Source of the DNA: Stenocarpella maydis
Taxonomy: Eukaryota > Ascomycota > Sordariomycetes > Diaporthales > Diaporthaceae
Direction of reading: 5' to 3'
Length of the DNA stretch: 64,000 nucleotides
Assembly: GCA_002270565.1 (NCBI GenBank)
Contig: NQMI01000022.1
Span: 310,001 to 374,000 of the forward strand
A program made the position numbers and the translations under genes. Below, one piece after another: positions 1-11,219 of this stretch. Under the pieces are notes generated by a model that saw nothing but the letters and a program-made list of their open reading frames with translations, had not been told where the DNA came from and did no database searches. The number at the start of each line of letters is the position of its first letter. The first letter of the stretch is position 1.

Positions 1-590
1 CAAAACAGACGAAGACGGACGTCTTGAGAAATCGAAGATACAGATAAGCGTCGAGAGATGAATGCTCGAGCACGAATTTTTCGTCAAGCTGCCTCATGGT
101 TCGGATCCATTCGAATCGTTTGAGGCTTGATATGGGCGTGCGATCCCTACCTGATGTTAGCTATGTAGGCAGAAGGCTGGGCAAGACCAGCCTCAGGATG
201 GAGGAATATACTTCTCAGGAATAACATCTATGTAGGTCCTTGGGGCATAAATCCTGCGAAGAGGGCGCCTGATGAAGACGAACACCGTGAAGAGGAAGGT
301 TGCACTGATCAAGGACGGGACCAAAGTGGCCAAGACGGCAGGTAGAGATGCTGACTGATTCGACTGTGGTGTCCATCAGTCCGAGAGGTGACCTTAAAAA
401 GACTCCTCCAGCACTCGGGGGGGGGAGGAAAAAAACATCCGGGTCAGATGGAATAACGGGGTTGGGGGACTGCTGCGAACCGATCTCAAGGTGAGGGTGC
501 ACTCACATCGCTGCCGATCGTCTCGTTGCTCGAGGTGACAGCTGAGGGGCGCGTGTCCCATGCGGGACTCAAGACATGCTGAGAGTCCAT
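1..590 (-). CDS. CSC1/DUF221-type stress-gated cation channel, N-terminal part (runs off left edge)
   Basis: Members of this family are multi-pass membrane channels (calcium-permeable, osmosensitive; yeast Csc1 type). Only the first three exons are here: 590-507, 363-212 and 146 to the edge. Splicing them gives a short N-terminal tail, a first membrane helix (ASLPAVLATLVPSLISATFL), the family-typical RRIYAPRTY motif just after it, and then LDEKFVLEHSSLDAYLYLRF, which matches the usual LPDxYVLQHQSLDAYLFLR block of DUF221 proteins. Introns have GTGAGT and GTATAT donors and phases that close in frame. The ATG at 590 has a good context (AAAAATGG). The rest of the gene lies outside the window, so integrity cannot be judged. 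Family recognition is by motif; I am fairly sure. Confidence 0.78.
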
Positions 591-1498
591 TTTTCCTGTA
601 TCTCCAAACGCAGTCGGCCCTCTGAGAGACCGGTTCACTGCAAGTGGGATGGGACGGGTTGATGGGGTTTAGAGTTCAGGGTGGAGATGTAGGGTGGCTG
701 TCGACTGTCTGGGATCCATTGTCGCAAATGTTTTGGACCTGCCTGAGGTAAGAGGCGGTGACGTCTTGAAATCGCCCCCAGTGCTCAGGATTGTCTCCCT
801 GTGCGGCCGCAGAACCCTAACCCTGTTGACGTCGTTCATCCCAGTCTGCCCGGGTTTGGGAACGGGGAGTGACGATGGACGCACGCCTCCTTCAACGCTC
901 CCATGGCAAACTTCTGATGATAATATGTACAAGCCGTCTATGTGAGGATCCATCACAAAACATTGGGTAAATGGAGATAGCATGCTGCATTTTCAAAGAA
1001 ACCGTAGACCTGCACCCACATGAACGGGGGCATAGCGCCCACGCCTGACGCCCATACCCTTGCCCAGTGCCTCTTTGTAGTAGGTTAGCCTTGAATGTAG
1101 TACTGTGTAGGTGCAAATGTGTAGGGGTTTCTGTTTTGCCACCACTATAGACCTCACGTCACTCCTGTCAGGAGGCGTACACGTTTTTGACGTAGCTGTA
1201 ATCGCGGCCATGGGTTGATGAATTAGTATGAGTGGTGGTTGATGTTTTGTTTACTCTAGTATGAATAAAATACCGGTGTACCATAAATTTCCCGGTGCTA
1301 GACTTCTGGTTCTTCAAGGTTCCAGACCAATGACTTACAGCCTACCTCGGTGGCCATTATCAGAAGATTCCTTTTTATCCCGCATGTTGCCGGCACACAG
1401 TACTCGGCACCACCATATACATGCACCTCCCTTTCCCGAAATGTATCTTTTCCGCAGATCCCACCTGGTTCGAAAGGCCAGCAGCCAGCTGCGGCAGC
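591..1498. other. Intergenic, no gene seen
   Basis: This 0.9-kb stretch lies between the 5' end of the CSC1-like gene and the 3' end of the next minus-strand gene. It contains only short overlapping open frames on both strands with no motif. A double telomere-like hexamer (CCCTAACCCT type) occurs near 814 but is too short to mean anything by itself. Confidence 0.5.
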
Positions 1499-2210
1499 TC
1501 AATACCACGTCGGAGCCACGGACCAATGACGAAGCATGGTGTTGACAGCATTGTTCCACTCAAATTCAAAACACTGAGCCAGCTGGTCTGCTTCTTCTGG
1601 AGACGGCTCACGCCCGCCCCACATTTCAGGCCTCATGGCCTCTATCGCAGCATATGCAGCCACGAGGTTGCTACAAGTTGTCTGTTATCAGCGCCAAGTA
1701 CTGAAGCAAGAAGCATGATATCATATCGAAGCCTGCGGTGTTGTGGGTGAAAAGTGAAGTAGGACTCACTCGTTGACAATCTTCTGAAGGCAGAGCCAAG
1801 CCATATTCCAGCTCCTATTGCTCTCTGGGTCACTGCGTACTCTCGTCTGTGCGTCCGTCACGATATCCCCACAGAAAGGATAGTTCCTCGTCAGACCCCT
1901 CAGCTCGGTGAGGAACTGGTTGCTGCTGACATAGTAGCTCCATGCCTCCGTCATTGGGCCTTGGAAAGCCACAGCATCATTCTCATCACATGTTGCCGCT
2001 ATCCTCTCGACTCTGACAAGCTCTGTGAGGGTGTTGACACTGTGCGACTGGAGTGATTCGATTATTCGCCGAATGGAGCGCTTGTGACGGCAAACCGTCA
2101 GCACCGTGACTCTTCATTAATAGAGGGTGTATGAGGGTGGTATGTATTACCTGAGCGCCTCTCTCCCTCTTGTGGCCATGGGATGAGCGGCCTGAGCGTG
2201 AAGAGGACAT
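1499..2210 (-). CDS. Conserved-looking hypothetical protein, 180 aa, three exons
   Basis: I do not recognise the family. Exons are 2210-2151, 2080-1770 and 1670-1499; both introns have good donors (GTAATA, GTGAGT), and the phases close to a 180-codon frame. The N-terminus is basic and Ser-rich (MSSSRSGRSSHGHKRERG). The rest looks helical and Trp-rich, with an acidic patch (GGREPSPEEADQLAQ) and a C-terminal FEFEWNNAVNTMLRHWS segment. There is no signal peptide and no membrane helix, so it is probably cytosolic or nuclear. Intron 2 could use an earlier acceptor, which would shorten the product; the acceptor chosen here gives the longest coding tail. Function unknown. Confidence 0.6.
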
Positions 2211-5200
2211 ATTCCTGACTTTTTCCTGGTCTCACAGCTTGTGGGGTTCTTCGTGATTGACAAGGTGTAGGCCTGGGGGCTTAATTAGAAGTGCGCAAAA
2301 GTCTTGTGCGACAGAATGTTGAGCTATTTTTGTTCCGTCGATGTGTATTGTTGGTAAGTGTCCTTATTTGCGTGGAGGGGAGCCTTATATTTCTTACAGT
2401 TCGTTATTATGTTTGAGCGTAACTCTTCCGAGAGCCGTCATCGCCTGAATTGTCGCGGCTGCTCCGGTGTCTGCCTGCATGTGTACCTCGAGATCATCCC
2501 GTATGACCTATGATGACAACGTGAGCGTTGATGAGGCTTTCCCGACATATGTACGTGGCTGGGGGCGGGTATATGCAATGAGACCCGGCGAGTGCCGATA
2601 ACTTGAACACAACGAGTAAGGTGAGTATTTATATCATGCTGGATGCGTATTTGGTGATTACCTTTGGGAATAAACTCCCCAGAAAGGTTAGTCAGTCGTC
2701 CAGGACTTGGACCCCCATCACTAGAAGAGGAATCTGAAAAAAAGAGAAGCATTTCAGGTTTCTGTGCTGGGCGAGAAGTGAGGTGTCATGTTCACGTGTA
2801 CATATTGACAAGAGCAATGACCAGACCATGATTCCGGACTGCTACTTTGTCAAGGCTGTGAGCGACGCGCATTCGTAGGATTCAACCTCGAAGATAGTCA
2901 TGCAAAAGTGACTCCCACACAAAAACCCGCAAAGCTGAGAAATGAGCCGACACCTCAAAGCCCTCATTAAAGCAAGGAAATTCATGCGGCTGAAGTCCGG
3001 CAAGAGGGTGACGGCTCATGCCGGGGTTGAGGCTCAGCCGGCAAGTCGACAACGGGGCTGCCAGCTTTGACAAGCCTACTGGTTGGTCCATTAACGGCCA
3101 GAAATCCTGAAAACAGCTGAAACTTGGGCTATAGGCTGTGCTCAAAGAGGATCGTCTCCCCAAGATGCGTAAGGCTGTGTATTGCGCAGGGACTCTATGG
3201 GTGAGAAAATGGTAGGATTCAAGGTGCTCACTTGAGCGTTCTATGGAGAAGGAAGGCAACAGAAACGTGGTTGTCAGCTGGCGAACATTATCCATGGAAG
3301 AGAAACCCGACCAAACACAAAGCAGCGGAGCATATAGAAAGGCAACAAGTTTATGGTTATCGAGCGCAAGGAGCAAGAACCGCGTATTGCGAGTGGATAT
3401 TCTCAAATCGCCACCTGGATGTGTAAGAAATGGGACTACTTGTAATGACAGGCTGGATTGGGCGCCAAAATAGAATCTGTCAGCAACACGAACTAGCATC
3501 CAAAAGCAGAGCCCTTGCTAGCATGCAAACCAAGCTAGCATCGACGAATCTTTCCCTCCCAGGCCCAGTCAACTCCGTCCCCGTGACCGGATTCAGAACG
3601 AAACCAGCTCCAGTGCCAACCCTGTCCCGGAGTGGGGAACATGTGCTTGAATCGGAGAAGGCACCCCGCCATGCCACATGAGAGCTACGAGTGCAAGATT
3701 CTTTGGTGGAAACATGATTATGAGAAGTGTTGTATTTTGGGATTTTGTTTACTAATGAAATAGCGGTATAGTTCCTGTCATCTCAGGACACCAGCCAGCC
3801 CTATAGGGCTGCAGGAGCCCGCATGAAGCCCGCATTAGGATGCACACTTCCAGCTAGTGCGGGCAAGCCACGGCTTCCGAGCCCTCGGAAACGCTCGAGG
3901 GGCGGAGCCAAGGTTTTGCGGATATCCTGTGGGCTGGCGCTTATTGGTCTCGGAGGCTCGACAAGGCTCGTGACATCCCGGAGTGGCCGCCTGAGTGGTC
4001 CCGAGATCTGGACGATGAGATTTTAGCCTGTGCCGTGCCTCCGGCGTTCTGCCTACGCAATTCACCTTTCATTCTGGATCTTTCCACTGGAATACTGGCA
4101 ATCCCGCGGTAACATCTACCGCATAAGTGATTGCGCCAACAGCTCCGCTCGACTAGCTAGGCTGCCTCCTGTCCAAAGACTTACGGATCTTCTGCGCAGA
4201 GGAATACCAGTCATTGAGTCCTACTTCAGATCCCGCTCGGCAGCCACTCCTTGGTTACACTATAACTATCTCCTAACTACCTCCTCAATTGTCACACGGT
4301 AAGATAGATGTACGAGGTCGGCCGTGGACGGGGATGAATCCCAGGATGTGTTGGACCTTGTCGATAATGAGTGAGTCAGTACCACGCCTCCGGACCAGCA
4401 AACAGCCGCCAGTGATCGAAATAAGCATATGGTCCCAGTTGAGCCTCACAGCCACAGTCACCCGACGCTGGGGATCCGCGCACACCAACTTTTTTCGCAG
4501 GGCTGAACGTTCCAGACGCGGACGGTTCCGGGCCCCGAAGGACGCATTTGATCCTTCCTTTACTGCGCGTCTATATCAAGAGCTTGCCCGCGTCGGTAGT
4601 ATAATCCTTGGGCTGCCCATGCCCACCCTTCCCCACCGCCCCCTCCCCCCCTGCATGGGCAGAAGTTCCCTGCTTCCAAGACATGCTCAGTATCCAGGGA
4701 ACGGCTGACAAGCGGGTAGGGCTGAGGCACACGAGAGATACACTGCTGGGATACGCAAGACGTCCCCCCACCCCACCCCACCCCCTTTCCCCTGTGCATC
4801 TACGAAACCAAAAACCAGTTTCTTCGGCTGCGCATGTGTGGCGGATGCCTACTTCTCACCGCCCTTCCTTGTTCTTACTGTTTCTATCCGGCCTCGGGCA
4901 GACAAAGAGCTGACGACAGAAGTGATAACGGCATTGAGAGAGACCCCGAACGGCACACGACACGTGTCGGGAGGCACCCGTCTCTGATTCCTGTGCCCTT
5001 GACCGTGTCATCATCGTATGTAGCCCAGGAGGAATGACGTCAGAACTCAAGAAGGCAGAAACACTGAACTTAAAACCGCCCGTCCGTGGAGTCGTCGATT
5101 GCCAGCTGTCCCTAAGCATGGATGCGGTTGAGCACCAGTAATATATCATGCCTCCGCGAGGTCTTCCATCATTTCAGGAAGTGAAGGCCGAGGCCTGTTT

Positions 5201-5749
5201 CCAATTTTCCCCCAAATCAAGGCCTTGGCCTGGGCAACGGCATGTCAGAGCTGTTTCCACCCACAACATGGCATTGGTCCAGGTGAACGCAGTTTGGCCG
5301 ATGGCTGGGGCCAAGCTGCAATGACGTAGCCCCCTCGAGCTGTCTGATTCTAGGGGTCCGGGTGGGCTCTGGGAACGCACAGTACCGCATACTTCAGTAG
5401 GGAGCTGGGATGTAAATTAGGCTTGACGACATCTCAGCCATAAGAATACGCGCGCCACTGTATACAGGGTTGTTTCCCACGCTTAGCGGTGCAAGTTAGA
5501 GCGGGTTTAATCTCTAGTGCCAGCTCAAGACATCTCTACAAATGCATATCCCCTGACACTACCTAACTAAGTACCTAACAACAAATTATGGCACGGATGA
5601 TATCAACACGCCTCGCTAGTTATGTTCAAATCGGCCGTAACATCATGAGCATGCCCTAGGCGTTCTATACCGTCTCTGATATCGTTGTTTATATATGCTC
5701 AGAAAACCTCCTCTGCAGATCTATGTCTGAACGACTGGGTATCGATTCG
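2211..5749. other. 3.5-kb region without a convincing gene
   Basis: Only scattered open frames occur. The longest is a 205-codon ATG frame on the minus strand (3499-2882) with no recognisable motif, which is close to what chance allows in a window this size. A minus-strand stretch at 2752-2440 has a polypyrimidine tract plus CAG and a GTAATC donor, so a small spliced gene there is possible but not demonstrable. Around 4630-4790 there are C-rich tracts (repeated CCACCCC). Confidence 0.4.
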
Positions 5750-7866
5750 TTAACGCTCCCGTTCTTCTAGATCCCTCCCCGTAGTGCTGTGGTGCTCCTC
5801 CCGAGCCTGTCTGCCGACGCCGGCGTATCCTGTTTCTTGTTGGTCGCTGTCACTATCCTCGTCATTGCCATCACCGAGGAAGTCATCACTCTCCAGCTTT
5901 CCGCCCCTGATGAAGAGGGTCCAACCCCACCCGACGAGAGCGATGCCGCCGAACACACCCCAGGACAGCAACTCGCCGTTGTGCCTGAGGCGCATCGACA
6001 AGGTAAACAGGCCGCCAGACGCAAAGGGCCCAAAGGCCCGGCCTGCTGCGGAGAGGGTTTGGGCGATACCGTTCAGCGAGCCGAGGCTCTCATTATTGGG
6101 AGCAGAGTTTGTGATCTGTAGGGATGAGTAAAGGGTCGCCAGGGCACGCAGCGGAGTTGGGCACTTACCAGAAGCAGAACGCAGCTCAGGCCACCCACGG
6201 CGCTCAGATTCTTGAGTACAAGTATGACGCCCAGCTCGGTCAGCAGCCACGACCTGCCCGAGCCCCAACCAAATAGACCGTTACTATCCTTGTATCCCAC
6301 AAACGGCATGAATGCCATGGAGAGGGCCAAGCCCAGTAGGCTCAGGCGGAATGTCCCCAAGTTACCGAGGCGGGCCTTCAGAGGCTCGAACAAGGAGATC
6401 TGGAAGAGGATGGTAACCAGCCCCGCCAGGCTCATACTGACGCCGATGACGCCGGGGCCGAGCTCGCGACCCGTTGGGCGTGGTGCGGAGGCGAATATTG
6501 GGTAGAGGCTGTTGAAGGAGATGTTTGCAACCTGGAAGATGAGGTAGGTGAGCAAAATGCTGACGGTGGTCCAGTTGAGCAGCTCGCGCAAGGTCGACCG
6601 GCGGGAGGCCTGGCTGTCCTTTGTGTCCCCTGGGGGCTCTTGCGATTCGAGGTCGGGAGCCGAGTAGAGGAGGGCGTCTTCCTCGCCAGTGTGGCCTTGC
6701 TCGTCGTAGGAGCCCTCGTCCTCCTCCCGAAGCACGCCGTCAGGCGGGGAGGCCGGCCAGCTGGAGCTCCGGAACCGGACTCGCCCCTTCCTCTTGCCTG
6801 CGCAGGAGCAGAGACAAAGGCTCTCGAGCCAGGCAAGAGCTTTTATCTCGTGTCTCCTGTCGGCCTCGTCGAGGGTCTCCTGGAACCATATGGCCAAGAC
6901 CACGACGGCACACAGCAGCAAAGCGGCGGACATGAGATTTGGCGCTAGGAAGGGCCATTTCGAGGACCCCGGCTCGCCGACAAGAAGGCCTCCCAGAGCC
7001 GGGCCGGTGATGCCTCCGATGGAGTACATGACGGGCAGCCAGGTGAAAGCCCTGCTCTGGTTGCTCCGGTCGGTGACCTCGCCCAAGACGGTGGGGACGA
7101 CAGCAGCGTTCCCGTTGAGGAGCCCCATGGCGACGTGGACGACCAGAAGGTGCCAGTAGCTGTCGCAGAAGCCGAAGATGGCGAAGCAGACGCACAGCAG
7201 GGCAGTACCGATGAGCATGATTGGCTTCCTCCCGACTCGGTCAGACAAGTACCCCCACAGGAAGTTGGTCACAAGCTGGGCCAGCGCGAAGGATGACGCA
7301 AGCAGGCCAACATACAAGCCGACCTGGCCCTCCGGTATCTCGGGGAAGGCTGCGACCATTGTGGGCAGGTATGGGCCGATGGAGTTGAGCGCGGTCTGCT
7401 CGGCCAGGCTCAGCAGGGCGAGAAGCAGCAGCTGCCTGACGGGCAAGGGCGTGACGTCCCTGTTGCTGTCGCGGCTGTTGGTATGCCTGTGGCCTCTCCT
7501 CCGGCGCCGGGCCTCGCCGTCGGAGGGCGAGTTGGCGGTGCTCGACTCGGGGGCATCGCTGGGCGTCTTGGGCGGCTGCGTGGGGAAGGTGTGGTACCTG
7601 TAGGTGGAGTGCCGTCGCATCTGGCTGAGGTGGCCGAGGAAGGTTTGTCTGCGGCCGGGGGGCTTGGTGTCGCGAGAGGAGTCGTAGGGGCCGGGGCCGG
7701 GGCCGGGGAAGGAAGGCATGGGGGCGCCGGCGTGGAATGAGCCGGCAGAAGCCAGCCGGACCGGGCGAGCCAGGGCCGGGCGCGAGGAAGAGGAGGAGGA
7801 TGCGCCGGCAGAGCGTGTGGCAGAGGCTGCCATGGCAGCTGGAGCGACGGAGGCAGCCTGGGGCAT
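5750..7866 (-). CDS. MFS transporter, 687 aa (DHA/ZIFL-like drug or metal transporter type)
   Basis: Predicted plasma or vacuolar membrane transporter of the major facilitator superfamily. Two exons, 7866-6169 and 6115-5750, separated by a 53-bp intron (GTAAGT...TACAG). The first 140 residues are a disordered Ser/Arg/Pro-rich cytoplasmic tail. The first helix (LLLLALLSLAEQTALNSIGP) follows, then the MFS signature loop GYLSDRVGRKP, about 12 helices in all, and a long acidic central loop after helix 6. The C-terminal tail is acidic (DDFLGDGNDEDSDSDQQ). I chose the ATG at 7866 (MPQAASVAP) over an upstream in-frame codon at 8034 because the upstream stretch looks like leader sequence. The gene is divergent from the DUF427 gene. 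The architecture resembles yeast YCR023C/ZIFL-type carriers; the substrate is unknown. Confidence 0.85.
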
Positions 7867-8641
7867 CTGGAGGAGAGGGATAAAGATAACGTGCACTACA
7901 ATGAGCCGGAGCAGTTCATCTTCCTCACATGTGGAGGATATTGAATGATATGCCAACAGGTCAAAAGACAAAAATAAAAGGGAGCGAGAGGTCGGCAGGC
8001 AGCGACAGCGACAACAGCGAAAACAATTCACCAACGACGTAGTTGGTCCAGCTGCTTGGGCTGGTCGTCCCGACTAGCAGAGAGCAGAGATTACAAGGTG
8101 GACCCTTGGCTAGCGGCTGCCGTCCCGCCCTTGATAGTGTACAGTAAACTGCCCCGCGCGAGTGGGCTGGCTGACAGAGTGAGTGGTGACGCAACCGTGA
8201 CACCCATGTTTTGACTGGCTGCATGTGTTTTAGTCAAGAATCACCTTTTTTTTTTCCGCCTTCGTTTTCGGTGCTCACCTTCGCCCTCAGGGAAGCAGAC
8301 AGCAGACAGCAGAGAGCAGATTCTCTGCTGCAGATCAGTGTCCATCTCGCTGTTGTGTCCTCACCCGGGCAGATCCTAAAGGTTCGTTCATAACCGCCTC
8401 GGGCCCAAAAGCAGACACCAATTCAGTGGCCTCCAGCATCATAACGCAGCCACATGTACTCCGTAGAATCGAGGGCTCCAAGTCCCGCGTCACAGTGGAG
8501 ACTTCGGATTAGTCAACTTATAACCATCTCAGCACGTCTATGCCCGTGGCCCCGCTTCTCGCCCCCCTCACCCTTTGTCCCCGTACCCTCCAGCAGCAGT
8601 GGCTCCCATCCTGCTAAGTGATTGCATGTTCAGAATCCATC
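7867..8641. promoter_or_regulatory. Divergent intergenic region between the MFS and DUF427 genes
   Basis: This 775-bp spacer separates two divergently transcribed genes and must hold both promoters. It contains a T9 tract near 8247 and a short direct repeat of the type GCAGACA/GCAGAGA near 8295-8320. I see no clear TATA box. Confidence 0.4.
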
Positions 8642-9590
8642 ATGGCATCCCTTCCCAAACCAAGGCAGGTCCCGGCAGCCTTCTATCGTTTCAAGTGCCC
8701 TGCTGATAAGGTGCCCCAAGCCCAACGGAGCTGGCCCTCAAGCTCGTGGAGGAGGGGCCCCACAGGCAGGAGCCTGCCAACCGCCGCGTCCGGGGACTCC
8801 TAGGCGGCCAGTGGGTGTTCGACAGCTTAGGTGCCATATACGTGTGGGAACACCCGTACTGCATGTGCCCCGCCAGGTTTGCCTCGTGCGGATGTGGAGC
8901 TAAAATGTCTCCTCAGTCCCGTATTACTACATTCCTCAGAGGGACATAGAAGCAGGGCCAGCAAAGATCGAGAGGGAGAAGGACCATGAGGCTGGCTTTT
9001 GGTTGGGAACAATACGCAGCGGGAACGAGTCTGCTGAGGTGCAGGGCTACGACAAAGGACCCGTGCAGGGCTTCGTCAAGGTCAAGGTCTCGGACATTGG
9101 TCAGTCACCACTCTTCCTATCCCTACCTGGGTACTAGCTTGAGTATCTCCTCAGCCGCCTTTAACAACCATGCCGCCTAGACTGGTTCGCCGAAGATGAG
9201 AAGCTCATCGGCGGCCATCCCAAGGACCCTTATAAGCGCATAGAGATCCTTCCCTCCTCCCGCGAGATCCGGGTCGAGCTCAACGGCACGGTCCTTGCCC
9301 AGAGCACAACCAACATGTTCCTGCACGAGACCATGCTGCCCGCGCGCTATTACTTGCCGCCGACGTCCATCAAAAATTGGGGCTTGCTGAGCAAGAGCCA
9401 GACGACCACCTTCTGTCCCTACAAAGGACAGGCTTCGTATTACCACGTCAAGGTGGGAGATGCCGAGGTAAAGGATGCCATCTGGTATTATGTGTACCCA
9501 ACCTCCGAGAGCGCCGCGATTCAGGGCCGGCTGTGCTTTTATAATGAGAAGTTCGACGTCTTTATCGATGGCGTGAGGGAGGAGCGATGA
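8642..9590 (+). CDS. DUF427 domain protein, 251 aa, four exons
   Basis: DUF427 proteins have two similar beta-rich repeats of unknown biochemical role. Exons are 8642-8664, 8721-8860, 8917-9099 and 9181-9590. Repeat 1 contains GGQWVFDSLGAIYVWEHPY and then PYYYIPQRD. Repeat 2 contains VELNGTVLAQSTTN, the conserved LPPTSI, TTTFCPYKGQASYY, DAIWYYVYP and LCFYNEKFDVFIDG. To keep this frame the first two introns must start with GC rather than GT (GCAGGT at 8665, GCATGT at 8861); both are 56 bp and end in AAG or CAG. The third intron is a normal GT-AG intron. The joined protein has the expected length and order of conserved blocks. A sequencing or mutational change at the donors is the alternative. 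Confidence 0.75.
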
Positions 9591-9867
9591 AGCATAGCAG
9601 CATGCCCCCAGAGAATGAGCAGACATGGCTCCGGATCAAGAAAGTGCCCTCTGGAGTGAGCACTTGCGCCAAGGACGCCAATGCCCGTCTTGACGCGTGC
9701 TTTGGTCATTTTACCATCTTGGTTTATGATATTACAAACTTGGAACCCTTCCAATCACACGAAACCCATCCTGTTACTTGGCTGATACTTGGGAACTCAA
9801 AATGCCATCTTCGGTTCACGAATGCACTTGAGCAGCGCTAGGCGCAAACTGCGACAGAGACAACACA

Positions 9868-9900
<33 letters not shown>

Positions 9901-10290
9901 AAACGTATTTATTTGTGACTCAATAGTGCTTCCTAGTGACTTCTTGGTTAGTGTAGGTTTGAAAACATCCCCGAGTCGCCCCCCTTGAGCTGCAAATCGT
10001 GTCCGGTGACTCGGTAAGACCGGGCTTATGACCCCGCAAGATAGATACTCTGACCACCTACTTAAGTAGGCAGGGTAGGTAGCTCCTTCGCCCCTCCAGC
10101 CCCTCTGCCCCTCTTGAAATAATCACTGTTGGGAGTGACTCACGACCTCTGCGCCTCTAAGCGCACGATTTCACGGCTGGCTTGGCGTATTTAAGGGGCC
10201 GGTTCGCCTCGTGCGTTTATGAGGTTTGGAATCAGGAACCATCTCGAATCGCCCATGCAACTCAACTGGAAAAAGGTCTCCTAAATCATT
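9591..10290. other. Intergenic with microsatellite; GNAT gene promoter
   Basis: About 700 bp between the DUF427 gene and the acetyltransferase gene, both on the plus strand. It holds the (CAA)n tract annotated separately and a 14-bp perfect palindrome, CCTACTTAAGTAGG, at 10057-10070. No coding frame is convincing. Confidence 0.5.
9871..9903. repeat. (CAA)n microsatellite, about 11 units
   Basis: Uninterrupted CAA trinucleotide run in the 3' flank of the DUF427 gene. It is outside any coding frame I can support. Such tracts are often length-variable between strains. Confidence 0.95.
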
Positions 10291-10968
10291 ATGGTCGAGG
10301 CATACCTCCAAGATCTAGAAAGCGTATGGCGCTCAGAGCGCCTCGTGTTCCGGTCCATTCAGCAGGAAGACTACGAATTCTTCTTTCGCGACATCGACAC
10401 TGATCCGGTTAACGTCTCCCTCTCTGCACCCATGACCCTGAAACCTCCACGGAAGCAAAAGCCAGAGGATTGGTTTGAGAATTGGAAAAGGCACGACTTT
10501 CTCATGGACGTGACAATCTGTCTCCGTCCAGACGTCAAGCCCAACGAGAAGCACTTCAACAGCAGCGCCGAGCCTGAGGAGGATATTAGCCAGCCCGAAA
10601 AGCCGACAGACCCAAAGCCCAAGCCAATCGGCATGGCAACTCTTTGTGCGGGCGTATATGGCCGAAACCCGAACAGTAGGGCCTGCGAGCTGGGTATCAC
10701 TATTGCCGGCCCATACCAGGACAGCGGCTACGGCACCGAGGCTGTCCGTTGGATAACTGATTGGGCGTTCCGCCGAGCAAACATGCATAGTGTTCATCTG
10801 GGATCCGTCGAGTACAATACAAGGGCACACAGATGTTACCAGAAGGCAGGGTTCAAGCTCGACGGGAAACGGAGACAATGTCATTGGCATGATCGGAGAT
10901 TTTACAATCTGTATCTATTCAGCATTCTGGAGGGCGAGTGGGAGCAGTTGCAGGAGGGTCAAGATTGA
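10291..10968 (+). CDS. GNAT-family N-acetyltransferase, 225 aa (RimJ/RimL-like)
   Basis: Predicted acetyl-CoA-dependent acetyltransferase, intronless, starting at ATG 10291. The N-terminal strand SERLVFRSIQQEDYEFFFRD is typical of the RimJ/RimL-type GNAT fold. The acetyl-CoA binding region is ELGITIAGPYQDSGYGTEAV (pyrophosphate loop QDSGYG), followed by HSVHLGSVEYNTRAHRCYQK and AGFKLDGKRR, which is the usual motif B with its conserved Asn and Tyr. A charged Pro/Glu/Lys-rich insert (about residues 80-110) splits the first half. Length is slightly long for the family because of this insert. Acceptor substrate (protein N-terminus, amine or antibiotic) cannot be predicted. Confidence 0.85.
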   Translation: MVEAYLQDLESVWRSERLVFRSIQQEDYEFFFRDIDTDPVNVSLSAPMTLKPPRKQKPEDWFENWKRHDFLMDVTICLRPDVKPNEKHFNSSAEPEEDISQPEKPTDPKPKPIGMATLCAGVYGRNPNSRACELGITIAGPYQDSGYGTEAVRWITDWAFRRANMHSVHLGSVEYNTRAHRCYQKAGFKLDGKRRQCHWHDRRFYNLYLFSILEGEWEQLQEGQD

Positions 10969-11219
10969 AACTCGGGTTTTGTATTGCTTAAGTATGAATG
11001 GGATTGTTCTCCTGAATTGTGACGGGATTAAAAACGAAACCAACCAACTAACTTAGCCGAATGAGGGTTTGAAATTTTATCGTGTGTAGTTTAATAGAGA
11101 GCCTTGAGACCAGTCATGTATTTTCAAGCAGTTAATCAAGAGTTAATCAAGATATAAAGTGTTGACGCATAATGATATTAATTCTGAAGATAGATGTCTG
11201 CATTCTGCTTTAACGAGCC

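Noticed and set aside
2882..3499. 205-codon ATG frame on the minus strand
   Set aside because: No motif, no splice context, and a frame of this length is expected about once by chance in a window this size.
10333..10890. 185-codon frame antisense to the GNAT gene
   Set aside because: Shadow of a recognised acetyltransferase.
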